A stretch of DNA of 64,000 nucleotides. It comes from Romboutsia lituseburensis. Lineage in GTDB: Bacteria; Bacillota; Clostridia; Peptostreptococcales; Peptostreptococcaceae. How positions within the stretch are numbered: the stretch's first letter is position 1; every line of letters starts with the position of its first letter. Below are positions 31,562-39,509 of this stretch, piece by piece. The notes below the pieces were generated by a model. It did not search any database and was not told the DNA's origin. It saw only the letters and a program-made list of their open reading frames with translations. Position numbers and translations under genes: made by a program. The stretch is from positions 2,914,001 through 2,978,000 of the forward strand of contig NZ_JANQBQ010000001.1 in NCBI RefSeq assembly GCF_024723825.1, written 5' to 3'.

Positions 31562-32587
31562 ATGAATAATATATTGGAAATAAAAAACTTAGAAGTTAGT
31601 TTTAATACAGAAGATGGAGAAGTTGAAGCTGTAAGGAATATAGAGTTAAAACTTAAAAGAGGAGAAACATTGGCAATAGTAGGTGAATCAGGATGTGGAA
31701 AATCAGTTTTATGTAAAACTATAATGAGAATATTACCTAAAAATGGTTTTATAAAAAAAGGAAAAATATCTTTAAATAATTATAATATAGTTGATAAAAG
31801 TCAAAAAGAAATGAATAGTATTAGAGGCAAAGAAGTAAGTATGATATTTCAAGATCCTATGACATCGCTTAATCCAACAATTTCTGTAGGAAAACAAATT
31901 CAGGAGTCAGTACTAGTACATAATAAAATAAGTAAATTAGAAGCGAAGAAAAAAGCAATAGAGTTAATTGAATTAGTTGGTATAGATAATGCTAAGAGTA
32001 GATACAAGCAATATCCCCATCATTTTTCAGGAGGAATGAGACAAAGGATAGTAATAGCAATAGCCCTAGCATGTAATCCAAAGATACTTATAGCTGATGA
32101 ACCAACAACTGCATTAGATGTTACTATTCAATCACAAATAATTGAGTTAATTAAAAGCTTACAGGATAAAACAGGTATTTCTATCATATTTATAACACAT
32201 GATTTAGGAGTAGTAGCTGAAATTGCAGATAGAGTAGCTGTTATGTATGCAGGAAAGATAGTTGAAGTAGGAACGGCGGAAGATATATTTTATAATGCGA
32301 AACATCCTTATACAAGAGGACTTTTAAACTCATTACCTGATATTAAAAATGACGTGGATTTTTTATACAGCATACCTGGTATGCCTCCAGATTTGATAAA
32401 TCCTCCTAAAGGAGATGCATTTGCTTGTAGAAATGAGAATGCTTTAAAAATTGATTATTTTGAAGAGCCACCTATGTTTAAAATAAGTGAAAAACATAGT
32501 GCTGCAACTTGGTTACTTCACGAAAAAGCACCTGAATTTAATAAAAGTAGATTTAATAAATCAGAAAAGAGGGTTAGCAATGAATAA
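31562..32587 (+). CDS. OppD/DppD/NikD-type ABC ATPase
   Basis: This 341-residue ATPase has Walker A GESGCGKS, Q-loop FQDPMTSLNP, signature FSGGMRQR, Walker B LIADEPTTALD and FITHDLGVV. The C-terminal oligopeptide-type extension is present, but the four Cys usually found there (the Fe-S ligands of many DppD/OppD proteins) are replaced. The segment reads GDAFACRNENALKIDYFEEPP with Asp, Asn and Asp at the expected Cys positions, and ATWL instead of ACWL. One Cys remains, out of register. GGGG precedes the ATG. Confidence 0.9.
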   Translation: MNNILEIKNLEVSFNTEDGEVEAVRNIELKLKRGETLAIVGESGCGKSVLCKTIMRILPKNGFIKKGKISLNNYNIVDKSQKEMNSIRGKEVSMIFQDPMTSLNPTISVGKQIQESVLVHNKISKLEAKKKAIELIELVGIDNAKSRYKQYPHHFSGGMRQRIVIAIALACNPKILIADEPTTALDVTIQSQIIELIKSLQDKTGISIIFITHDLGVVAEIADRVAVMYAGKIVEVGTAEDIFYNAKHPYTRGLLNSLPDIKNDVDFLYSIPGMPPDLINPPKGDAFACRNENALKIDYFEEPPMFKISEKHSAATWLLHEKAPEFNKSRFNKSEKRVSNE

Positions 32588-33521
32588 GGAGAAAATCTTA
32601 CAGATAAAAAATTTAAAACAATATTTTAAGCTGGATAAAAAAAATATGATAAGGGCTGTAGATGATATATCATTTGATATTTATAAAGGTGAAATTTTTG
32701 GATTGGTAGGGGAATCAGGATCAGGAAAATCTACTATAGGAAGGTGTATAATGAATATTTATAAACCAACTAACGGCAAGATAATATATAGAGATAAATG
32801 TATTACTGACAGAAAAGTATATAAAAAAGAAAAAAAAATTATAAATAAAAATATGCAAATAATATTTCAAGATTCTTCATCAGCTTTAAATCCAAGAATG
32901 AAAGTTGGTGATATAATAGCAGAGCCATTAAAAATACAAAAAATTTATAAAAATAAAGAACAAAGACATGAAAAAGTAAAACAGGTTTTACAATTAGTAG
33001 GATTAGATGAAAGTAGTATAAATAAATATCCAAGTGAATTTTCAGGTGGTCAGCGACAAAGAATACAAATAGCTAGAGCAATTTGTATAGATCCAGAATT
33101 TATAATAGCAGATGAACCAATTGCATCTCTTGATGTTTCTATTCAAGCTCAGATAGTAAATTTATTTAAAAAATTAAAAAAAGAAACAAGTTCAACTTGC
33201 CTATTCATAGCTCATGATTTATCCATGATTAAACATATAAGTGACAGAATCGGTGTAATGTATAATGGCAAATTAGTAGAGTTAGCTACAGCAAATGAGT
33301 TATATAGTAATCCTATACACCCATATACAAAGTCGTTATTATCATCAATACCAATACCAGACCCTAGAAAAACAAAGTCTAGACAAAAGATTAAGTATAG
33401 TCAATCAATACATGATTACTCTAAAGAAGAGCCAGAATGGATAGAAGTATATAAAGATCATTATGTATATTTATCACAAAGTGAAATTCGATTATTTAAT
33501 AATAGGTTAAATATAGTATAA
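32580..33521 (+). CDS. OppF/DppF/NikE-type ABC ATPase
   Basis: This 313-residue second ATPase has Walker A GESGSGKST, FQDSSSALNPRM, signature FSGGQRQR, Walker B IIADEPIASLD and IAHDLSMI. The start ATG overlaps the upstream stop by 8 nt and follows AGAGGG; a longer open frame inside the previous gene is rejected. The C-terminal tail after HPYTKSLLSSIP is Lys/Tyr-rich, lacks the Cys-containing block, and ends about where other members carry it. Both ATPases of this operon therefore lack an Fe-S site. Confidence 0.88.
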   Translation: MNKEKILQIKNLKQYFKLDKKNMIRAVDDISFDIYKGEIFGLVGESGSGKSTIGRCIMNIYKPTNGKIIYRDKCITDRKVYKKEKKIINKNMQIIFQDSSSALNPRMKVGDIIAEPLKIQKIYKNKEQRHEKVKQVLQLVGLDESSINKYPSEFSGGQRQRIQIARAICIDPEFIIADEPIASLDVSIQAQIVNLFKKLKKETSSTCLFIAHDLSMIKHISDRIGVMYNGKLVELATANELYSNPIHPYTKSLLSSIPIPDPRKTKSRQKIKYSQSIHDYSKEEPEWIEVYKDHYVYLSQSEIRLFNNRLNIV

Positions 33522-33569
33522 AAAATAGTGATTATAATATACATGTTAATTATAATCACTATTTTTTTT
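33521..33569 (+). terminator. Terminator of the peptide/nickel-type ABC operon
   Basis: An 18-bp stem, AATAGTGATTATAAT with ATTATAATCACTATT plus flanking A/T pairs, is followed by T8. Confidence 0.9.
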
Positions 33570-33699
33570 ATTTAAATTAAAAAGATATTTATTTACATAT
33601 TTAAAGATAATATAAAAAGAATTTATAAAATTATGTATAAATATGGCTATATATGCATATTTACAATATAATTATACTTAAGTAATTAAATTACTATAT

Positions 33700-33842
33700 G
33701 GATAATATTAAAAAAGGAAGATGGATGAAATTTCCACACAGTGCCGCTACTGTAATTAGGAAGCTGAAACTATAAAATCCACTGGATATATATTCTGGGA
33801 AGGTAAGTTGAAGTGATGATCTATAAGTCAGGATACTTTTAT
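33700..33842 (+). promoter_or_regulatory. Cobalamin riboswitch
   Basis: The conserved series is present in order: GAAATTTCC (33727-33735), GTGCCGCTACTGT (33741-33753), GGAAG (33759-33763), CCACTGG, TGGGAAGG (33797-33804) and the B12 box TAAGTCAGGATACT (33824-33837). The 5' boundary is approximate. AGTATCCT at 33925-33932 is exactly complementary to AGGATACT of the B12 box, so it can compete for it when the ligand is absent. There is no T run before the gene, which favours control of translation over termination. Confidence 0.93.
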
Positions 33843-33887
33843 AATATTAAAAATATCGATACTCTTCGGTATAAAGGGTGATATTAC

Positions 33888-33959
33888 ATGATATTTAATA
33901 AAAAATATATGAAAAACTTTGCGGAGTATCCTTATACTAATCTATATGTAATGCGATAA
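33888..33959 (+). CDS. Possible 23-codon leader ORF after the riboswitch
   Basis: ATG (33888) opens a 23-codon frame ending 22 nt before the BtuC start. AAAGGGTG lies 7-8 nt upstream and sits in the stem AATATC/GATATT. The frame contains the anti-B12-box sequence, so translating ribosomes would affect the RNA switch. The product MIFNKKYMKNFAEYPYTNLY... resembles nothing I know. It could be chance. Confidence 0.25.
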   Translation: MIFNKKYMKNFAEYPYTNLYVMR

Positions 33960-33981
33960 TTTAGTGACTAGGAGATTAGAA

Positions 33982-35064
33982 ATGGAGAAAGAGATACATA
34001 TACAATGTGAGAAGAAAAGCATAATACAATCAATGCCGATTTATATTATTACATCATTAGTACTAATAGCAATTCTACTTTTATCTATAGGGGTATCTGT
34101 TACTATAGGATCTGTAGATATAAGTATAAAAGAAGTCTATGAGATTATATTTAATAAATTATTTAATCTAAATATAGTTATAGATCCAGCGGTAAATGAT
34201 GTTGTATGGTTGATTAGATTACCAAGAATTATTTTATCTATAGGGGTAGGAATCGGACTATCAGTTGTAGGAATAGTAATGCAAGCTATAGTTAAAAACC
34301 CATTGGCAGACCCTTATATATTAGGTGTATCATCAGGCGCATCTTTAGGTGCGACAGTTGCAGTTATGTTTGGAGTCGGTAGTATATTTGGAACAAATGC
34401 AATAGGTGTTTGTGGATTTATAGGTGCATTTATTATATCTATGCTTGTATTATTAATATCTAATATAGGTGGAAGGTCAAATTCAATAAAACTTCTTTTG
34501 GCTGGAATGGCATTGAGCTCTGTTTGTAGTGCATTTTCTAGTTTTATTGTATATTTTGCAAATAATGCTGAGGGAATGCAAAGCATAACGTTTTGGCTAA
34601 TGGGAAGCTTAGCAGGAGCTGATTGGAACGAAATACAATTCATATTACCTACTATTTTATTAGGAACCGTATTTTTCATAACACAATATAGAACTTTAAA
34701 TTTAATGTTACTAGGAGATGAAGTCTCAATAACATTAGGTACAGATTTACATAAATATAGACATTTATATTTAATAGTAACCTCTTTAATGATAGGTACA
34801 TTAGTATATGCATCAGGTATGATTGGATTTGTTGGTTTAGTAATACCACACATGGTAAGAATGATTTTTGGAACAGATCATAAAAAGATAATACCAATAG
34901 GAGCTATATTAGGAGCTATATTTTTAATATGGGCAGACGTACTATCTAGAACTATTATAAAAGGAACGGAGATACCTATAGGAATATTAATATCAATGAT
35001 AGGGGCACCATGTTTTATTTGGTTAATGGTTAAAAAGACGTATGGATTTGGAGGCAAAAACTAA
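33982..35064 (+). CDS. btuC: BtuC-type vitamin B12 ABC permease
   Basis: This 360-residue permease of the FecCD family has about ten membrane segments, with family blocks RLPRIILSIGVGIGLSVVG, NPLADPYILGVSSGASLGA and GFVGLVIPHMVRM. Siderophore and B12 permeases share this fold; the cobalamin riboswitch upstream decides for B12 or another corrinoid. I chose the ATG with GGAG 7 nt upstream. No binding protein (BtuF) is encoded in the cluster, so one must be elsewhere or shared. The stop overlaps the ATPase start by 1 nt. Confidence 0.87.
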   Translation: MEKEIHIQCEKKSIIQSMPIYIITSLVLIAILLLSIGVSVTIGSVDISIKEVYEIIFNKLFNLNIVIDPAVNDVVWLIRLPRIILSIGVGIGLSVVGIVMQAIVKNPLADPYILGVSSGASLGATVAVMFGVGSIFGTNAIGVCGFIGAFIISMLVLLISNIGGRSNSIKLLLAGMALSSVCSAFSSFIVYFANNAEGMQSITFWLMGSLAGADWNEIQFILPTILLGTVFFITQYRTLNLMLLGDEVSITLGTDLHKYRHLYLIVTSLMIGTLVYASGMIGFVGLVIPHMVRMIFGTDHKKIIPIGAILGAIFLIWADVLSRTIIKGTEIPIGILISMIGAPCFIWLMVKKTYGFGGKN

Positions 35065-35831
35065 TGAATATAAAAACTGAAAATATTTATGTAAAAATTG
35101 GTAATAAGCATATATTAAAGGGTATAGATATAGATGTAAATAAAAAAGAATTTATTGGAATAATAGGGCCTAATGGAAGCGGAAAATCAACTTTTCTAAA
35201 ATGTATATATAGGAACTTAAAGCCTACAAGTGGAGTTATTAATTTAGATAAAATTGATATAAATAAATTAACTGTAAAAGAAACTGCTAAAAAAATTAGC
35301 GTAGTATCACAACATAATCATTATAACTTTGATTTTAGTGTTGAGGATATTGTACTTATGGGAAGAGCACCTCATAAAAAAATGATGGAGAGAGATAGCT
35401 TAAAGGATTATGAAATTGTAGACAAAGCTTTGGAAAAAGTTAATATGGAAGATTTTAAAAAAAGAAGTTTTACAACTCTATCAGGAGGAGAACAACAAAG
35501 GATTATATTAGCTAGAGCTTTAGCTCAACAAACGGAATGTTTAATATTAGATGAACCAACTAATCATTTAGACATAAAGTATCAGCTACAATTAATGAAT
35601 ATAGTAAAGCAGTTAAATATAGAGGTAATAGCGGCAATACATGACTTAAACATAGCAGCAATGTATTGTGATAAAATTTATGTATTAAAAGATGGCGAAA
35701 TTGTAGCGTATGGAAAACCAAATGAAATATTAACAAAAGAGTTAATAAAAAATGTTTATGAAGTAGATGCTACTATAACAAAAAATAATGAAAATAACAC
35801 CATAAATATAGCATATAGCCCATATATTTAA
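35064..35831 (+). CDS. btuD: BtuD-type vitamin B12 ABC ATPase
   Basis: This 255-residue ATPase of the FepC/BtuD/HmuV class has Walker A GPNGSGKST, Q-loop VSQHNHYNFDFSVEDIV, signature LSGGEQQR, Walker B LILDEPTNHLD and AAIHDLNIA. It starts in the sequence TAATG shared with the BtuC stop. GGAGG lies within the end of btuC. Together with the preceding gene and riboswitch it forms a corrinoid uptake unit. No terminator is obvious after it. Confidence 0.87.
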   Translation: MNIKTENIYVKIGNKHILKGIDIDVNKKEFIGIIGPNGSGKSTFLKCIYRNLKPTSGVINLDKIDINKLTVKETAKKISVVSQHNHYNFDFSVEDIVLMGRAPHKKMMERDSLKDYEIVDKALEKVNMEDFKKRSFTTLSGGEQQRIILARALAQQTECLILDEPTNHLDIKYQLQLMNIVKQLNIEVIAAIHDLNIAAMYCDKIYVLKDGEIVAYGKPNEILTKELIKNVYEVDATITKNNENNTINIAYSPYI

Positions 35832-35849
35832 ATATATATAAATAAATTG

Positions 35850-35879
35850 TTTACAAATTTTTCTAGTGTAATATATAAT
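35850..35879 (+). promoter_or_regulatory. Promoter of the four-repeat Cys protein
   Basis: -35 TTTACA (35850-35855) and -10 TATAAT (35874-35879), 18-nt spacer, about 36 nt before the start. It implies transcription independent of the B12 riboswitch, although no terminator blocks read-through from btuD. Confidence 0.6.
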
Positions 35880-35914
35880 GAATTGACATAAAATTTAACA
35901 ACGAGGTGATACAT

Positions 35915-36547
35915 ATGAAAAAAGTAAGTGTAGTTTTAGAAAATTTAAAGGATGAACTAGCTGGTTTATTAAATGTAATGCTAGTATCAGAAAGAATGAA
36001 TAGTCAAAGATGTATAGCAAAAGATGTAGATACAACTAAAACTATAATTGATCACAAAAATGAAAGTGAAGAGTTTAGCCAAGACGATTTAAATAAAATT
36101 GGAATGGAAATAGGTAAATTAACTCAAGACTTAAAAGGAATGGCTAACGAAATGTTAGTATCAGAAAGAATAAATAGTCAAAGATGCATAGCAAAAGATG
36201 TAGATACAACTAAGACTATAGTAGATCATAAGGAAAACAAAACAGAGTTTACTAAAGAAGAAATAAATAAATTAGCAGAAGAAGCTAAGCAACTAGTTAA
36301 TACAATGTTAGTATCAGAAAGAATAAATAGTCAAAGATGTATAGCAAAAGATATAGATACAACTAAGACTATAATAGATCATGACAATAAAAAAGAAGAA
36401 GTAAATAAAACAGATATAAATACATTGATAAAAGAGCTAAAAGGTATAGTAGCAGAGATGTTAGTATCAGAAAGAATAAATAGCCAAAGATGTATAGCAA
36501 AAGATGTAGATACAACTAAAACTATAATAGATCATAAAAACAAATAA
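35915..36547 (+). CDS. Unknown protein with four Cys-containing tandem repeats
   Basis: This 210-residue protein is built from four copies of a 26-residue block starting at residues 22, 80, 131 and 182. Each opens MLVSERxNSQRCIAKD and closes DTTKTIxDH, with x being I/M and I/V. Each holds exactly one Cys (33, 91, 142, 193) and one His at its end. Linkers of 32, 25 and 25 residues differ in sequence and look like charged amphipathic helices. There is no signal peptide or membrane segment, so it is probably cytoplasmic. The ATG is chosen after GAGGTG; an in-frame GTG three codons earlier overlaps that site. Neighbours are BtuCD upstream and a PIG-L deacetylase downstream. I do not recognise the family; metal or corrinoid binding, or a repeat scaffold, are only guesses. 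Confidence 0.85.
   Translation: MKKVSVVLENLKDELAGLLNVMLVSERMNSQRCIAKDVDTTKTIIDHKNESEEFSQDDLNKIGMEIGKLTQDLKGMANEMLVSERINSQRCIAKDVDTTKTIVDHKENKTEFTKEEINKLAEEAKQLVNTMLVSERINSQRCIAKDIDTTKTIIDHDNKKEEVNKTDINTLIKELKGIVAEMLVSERINSQRCIAKDVDTTKTIIDHKNK
35978..36535 (+). repeat. Four in-gene 78-nt repeats
   Basis: Units at 35978-36055, 36152-36229, 36305-36382 and 36458-36535. The third and fourth differ at about 3 of 78 positions, and silent sites are also nearly identical, while the linkers between them have diverged. Confidence 0.9.
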
Positions 36548-36552
36548 TTATT

Positions 36553-36584
36553 AAAAGCACTTATTGATATTAAGTGCTTTTTTT
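36553..36584 (+). terminator. Terminator after the four-repeat protein
   Basis: AAAAGCACTTA (36553-36563) pairs with TAAGTGCTTTT (36571-36581), followed by T. Confidence 0.9.
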
Positions 36585-36735
36585 ATGCTTAAATTCTATG
36601 TTATTAATAAATTTTATATATTTGATTAATAATAATAAATGTAACCAATTCATAAAATGTTAATAATTATATAAATATAAACAATCTTTTTAAATCCAAA
36701 AAATATTAAATCTTTAAATAAGGAAGTGGACATCT

Positions 36736-37539
36736 ATGATAAAAAAAAATAAATTAATCTATGGTATTGTTTTTTTATTGATAGTACTTGGATTGATGGA
36801 TACAGTAGTTAAAAAATCAACTAAAGAAGATTTAATTAAAGGTGAGAATCAAAGAAGTTTTAAAGAACATGTTGTATTTTATCCACAACATCAAGATGAT
36901 GAAGTTTTATGGGGTGGTAGTGCAATAGTTGAAGCCATTAAACAGTGTGGAAAAGATAATGTCTATGTGGTATTAGTATCAGATGGGTCTGGTGTAAATG
37001 TTTTTAATAACCATAAGTATAAAGATTTAACTAGAAAAGAAAAAGAAGCATTAAGAAACGTAGAATTCAAAGCAGCATTAAAACATCTAGGTATAAAAGA
37101 AAAAAATATAATAATACTAGCGGATATTGATAATCATGAAGGTACTCATTTTGACCTTATGGAAAAAGTAGCTTTAAATTTTGAAAAGAAATTTGTAAGC
37201 GTGACACATGTATCGCATTGCTATAAATTAGATAACCATCCTATGCATAGGCAAAATGGAAAAGTCATACATAAACTATATGAAGAAGGTAAGTTAAAGG
37301 ATGTAATGTACTTTTTAAAACCTAAATATGCTGAAAAAGTGGATCCGAATAAAAAAACTACGTATGTAGTAATTAATGATAAAGAATATAATAAAATAAA
37401 AAATGCATGTAAAGAATATCAATTAAAAAATAATAAAGATCATCGATATGGCATAGGTTATACTTCTGCACATAGCTATTTTGATGAATTATTACTAAAT
37501 CCAAAGTTAACATCAACATTGTACGAAGAGAATAAGTAA
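36736..37539 (+). CDS. Membrane-anchored PIG-L/LmbE-family deacetylase
   Basis: This 267-residue protein has an N-terminal membrane anchor or uncleaved signal (about residues 6-24), then a PIG-L domain outside the membrane. The zinc motif reads QHQDDE (His52, Asp54, Asp55) instead of the usual PHPDDE, and a later His cluster, DNHPMHR, fits the remaining metal ligand. These enzymes remove acetyl groups from GlcNAc-type sugars. An extracellular location suggests a cell-envelope glycan or exported glycoconjugate. GGAAGTGG precedes the ATG. Single gene with its own terminator. Confidence 0.85.
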   Translation: MIKKNKLIYGIVFLLIVLGLMDTVVKKSTKEDLIKGENQRSFKEHVVFYPQHQDDEVLWGGSAIVEAIKQCGKDNVYVVLVSDGSGVNVFNNHKYKDLTRKEKEALRNVEFKAALKHLGIKEKNIIILADIDNHEGTHFDLMEKVALNFEKKFVSVTHVSHCYKLDNHPMHRQNGKVIHKLYEEGKLKDVMYFLKPKYAEKVDPNKKTTYVVINDKEYNKIKNACKEYQLKNNKDHRYGIGYTSAHSYFDELLLNPKLTSTLYEENK

Positions 37540-37542
37540 CTA

Positions 37543-37597
37543 AAAAACTACTTTAATAAATTTATTTTATTTAGATTTATTAAAGTAGTTTTTTTAA
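37543..37597 (+). terminator. Terminator after the PIG-L gene
   Basis: A 19-bp stem, CTACTTTAATAAAT with ATTTATTAAAGTAG plus A/T pairs, ends in T7. Confidence 0.9.
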
Positions 37598-37703
37598 TAG
37601 TTACAAAAATATGTCTTTATAGTAACAAATGTTTACAAAAATACTAATATAAAAAACCTTATAGTATAATGAAAATAAGCAATAATTGGAAAGGGGGATT
37701 TAT

Positions 37704-38123
37704 ATGAAGCTATTATGGCTAATAGTAGCTATTATATTTGCAATAGCAGAAGCTATGACACCGAGTTTGACGTTGATTTGGTTTAGTATAGGTGCCTTGA
37801 TATTAATATTCTTAAGTACTTTTATTAAAAGTATTTTAATCCAAGTAATATTATTTGGAATAATATCAGTAACATTACTTATAGTAGCAACAAAAATTAT
37901 AGTAAAGAAAGATGAAAATCATCAATATGATACTAATTTACAAGCTATAGTAAAGAAAAGCGGTGTTGTAAGAAAAGACATTCTTCCGAATGAAACTGGA
38001 ATAGTTGTAGTTGAAAATGAAGAATGGAGTGCTATATCTGTAAATAATGAAGCAATATTAGAAAATACAGAAGTAGAAATATTAAAAATAGAAGGTGTAA
38101 AATTAATAGTAAGTAAAAAATAA
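37704..38123 (+). CDS. NfeD-family membrane protein
   Basis: This 139-residue protein has two to three hydrophobic N-terminal segments and a C-terminal OB-fold domain (GETGIVVVENEEWSAISVN-like region with a TEVEILKIEGVKLIV end). It is the short NfeD form, without a serine-protease domain. The ATG follows AAGGGGG; an earlier in-frame TTG is rejected. It lies 18 nt before an SPFH gene. NfeD-SPFH pairs are a common bacterial unit linked to membrane domain organisation and quality control. Confidence 0.87.
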   Translation: MKLLWLIVAIIFAIAEAMTPSLTLIWFSIGALILIFLSTFIKSILIQVILFGIISVTLLIVATKIIVKKDENHQYDTNLQAIVKKSGVVRKDILPNETGIVVVENEEWSAISVNNEAILENTEVEILKIEGVKLIVSKK

Positions 38124-38141
38124 AAATTAGGGGGAGAAAAT

Positions 38142-39143
38142 ATGGAATTATCATCAATCGTAGGATTAGCACTGCCAATAGTAATTATAATAGTAGCAGT
38201 GATAATAGGATTATCTTGTGTAAAAGTAATCAAACAATCTAGAGTAGGTATAATAATGAGACTTGGAAAGTTTAGAAAGGTAGCTGATACTGGAGTTCAT
38301 TTTTTAGTACCATTTATTGATCAAATGAGTTATGTTATAGACTTGAGAGAAAATGTAGTTGATTTTCCACCTCAACCAGTTATAACTAAAGATAACGTAA
38401 CTATGCAAATAGATACAGTTGTTTACTATAGAGTAACTGATCCTGTAAGATACGTATTTGAAATAGCAGATCCTATTACAGCTATAGAAAATTTAACAGC
38501 AACAACATTAAGAAACTTAATTGGAGAACTTGATTTAGATGAAACATTAACATCTAGAGATGTAATAAATACTAAGATGAGATCAATATTAGATGAAGCT
38601 ACAGATAAATGGGGTATAAAGGTAAACAGAGTTGAGTTAAAGAATATAATGCCTCCTCATGATATTCAAGTAGCTATGGAAAAACAAATGAGAGCTGAAA
38701 GGGAAAGAAGAGAATCTATACTTCAAGCAGAAGGTAATAAATCATCATCTATATTACAAGCAGAAGGTGAGAAACAATCTGCAATATTAAGAGCCGAGGC
38801 AAAAAAAGAAGCTATGATTCGTGAAGCTGAAGGACAAAAAGAATCTTCTATACTTAAATCACAAGGTGAGGCCGAAGCTATAAGACAGATAGCAATAGCT
38901 AAAGCAGAAGGGGAAGCAGAAGTTATATTAAGAGTTCAGCAAGCTACAGCTAAAGGTCTTAGAGAAGTATTCTTAGCTATGAAAGAATCAGAAGTTGATG
39001 AAAATATGTTAGCTTTAAAATCAATGGAAGCCTTAGAAAAAGTTGCTCAAGGAAATGCGACTAAATTAGTTTTACCATCAGAAGCTGTAAATTTATTAGG
39101 AACTTTCAAAGGAATAAAAGAAGTATTAAGCGATGATAAATAA
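38142..39143 (+). CDS. SPFH/stomatin-like protein (Band 7 family)
   Basis: This 333-residue protein has one N-terminal membrane segment, then an SPFH domain (VGIIMRLGKFRKVADTGVHF, TKDNVTMQIDTVVYYRV, LDETLTSRDVIN). A long coiled-coil follows, rich in EAEGEKQSAIL-type repeats, and then a short C-terminal domain. It assembles as oligomers at the membrane, probably with the preceding NfeD protein. GGGGGAG precedes the ATG. The bacterial paralogue QmcA is the closest well-known relative in layout. Confidence 0.93.
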   Translation: MELSSIVGLALPIVIIIVAVIIGLSCVKVIKQSRVGIIMRLGKFRKVADTGVHFLVPFIDQMSYVIDLRENVVDFPPQPVITKDNVTMQIDTVVYYRVTDPVRYVFEIADPITAIENLTATTLRNLIGELDLDETLTSRDVINTKMRSILDEATDKWGIKVNRVELKNIMPPHDIQVAMEKQMRAERERRESILQAEGNKSSSILQAEGEKQSAILRAEAKKEAMIREAEGQKESSILKSQGEAEAIRQIAIAKAEGEAEVILRVQQATAKGLREVFLAMKESEVDENMLALKSMEALEKVAQGNATKLVLPSEAVNLLGTFKGIKEVLSDDK

Positions 39144-39151
39144 ATATTAAT

Positions 39152-39199
39152 AAAAAGACTATTTATAAAAAATTATAATTTTTATAAGTAGTCTTTTTT
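39152..39199 (+). terminator. Terminator of the NfeD-SPFH operon
   Basis: AAAAAGACTATTTATAAAAA pairs with the right arm TTTTTATAAGTAGTC and T6, with one wobble pair. Confidence 0.88.
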
Positions 39200-39285
39200 C
39201 ATTTTAGGTAAAGAAAATACTACAAACAAAAGTTAAAAAAATAACAATTAGAAAGTGAAATAACATGGAACATAAGCTTCAGAAG

Positions 39286-39299
39286 GGGTAACGTTTTCA
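39286..39299 (-). promoter_or_regulatory. cre-like site upstream of the glycogen operon
   Basis: Read on the - strand, TGAAAACGTTACCC agrees with the CcpA consensus TGWAANCGNTNWCA at all but the last position. It lies about 210 nt before glgB, so it may act at a distance, or on a promoter not identified here. Confidence 0.4.
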
Positions 39300-39331
39300 A
39301 AACTTAATTGTCTTTATAAGGAGAATTTTAG

Positions 39332-39375
39332 TTAATACAAAATTTCATAGCTTATTTTATATAAATTTGTATTAA
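39332..39375. repeat. Inverted repeat in the glycogen operon leader region
   Basis: TTAATACAAAATTT (39332-39345) pairs with AAATTTGTATTAA (39363-39375) with one bulged A. No T run follows. It lies in the 310-nt gap before glgB, which otherwise shows no gene and no convincing sigma-A promoter. Confidence 0.45.
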
Positions 39376-39509
39376 AATATACAAATATGGTGAAAAAAGA
39401 TGTGAATTGACTGAATTTTGCTAAAAATTGATTGTGAATAATAACACATATTGATATATAATTAAATACTATACAGGGGATTATTGAGAGGGGGAGAGCA
39501 ATTTATAGT

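Noticed and set aside
34314-34853. 179-codon reverse-strand frame
   Set aside because: Antisense shadow of btuC; the + strand protein has all FecCD motifs and the riboswitch upstream.
35978-36535. CRISPR array suggested by regularly spaced repeats
   Set aside because: Repeats are 78 nt and in frame inside one intact gene with a ribosome binding site and terminator, and the spacers encode related helices.
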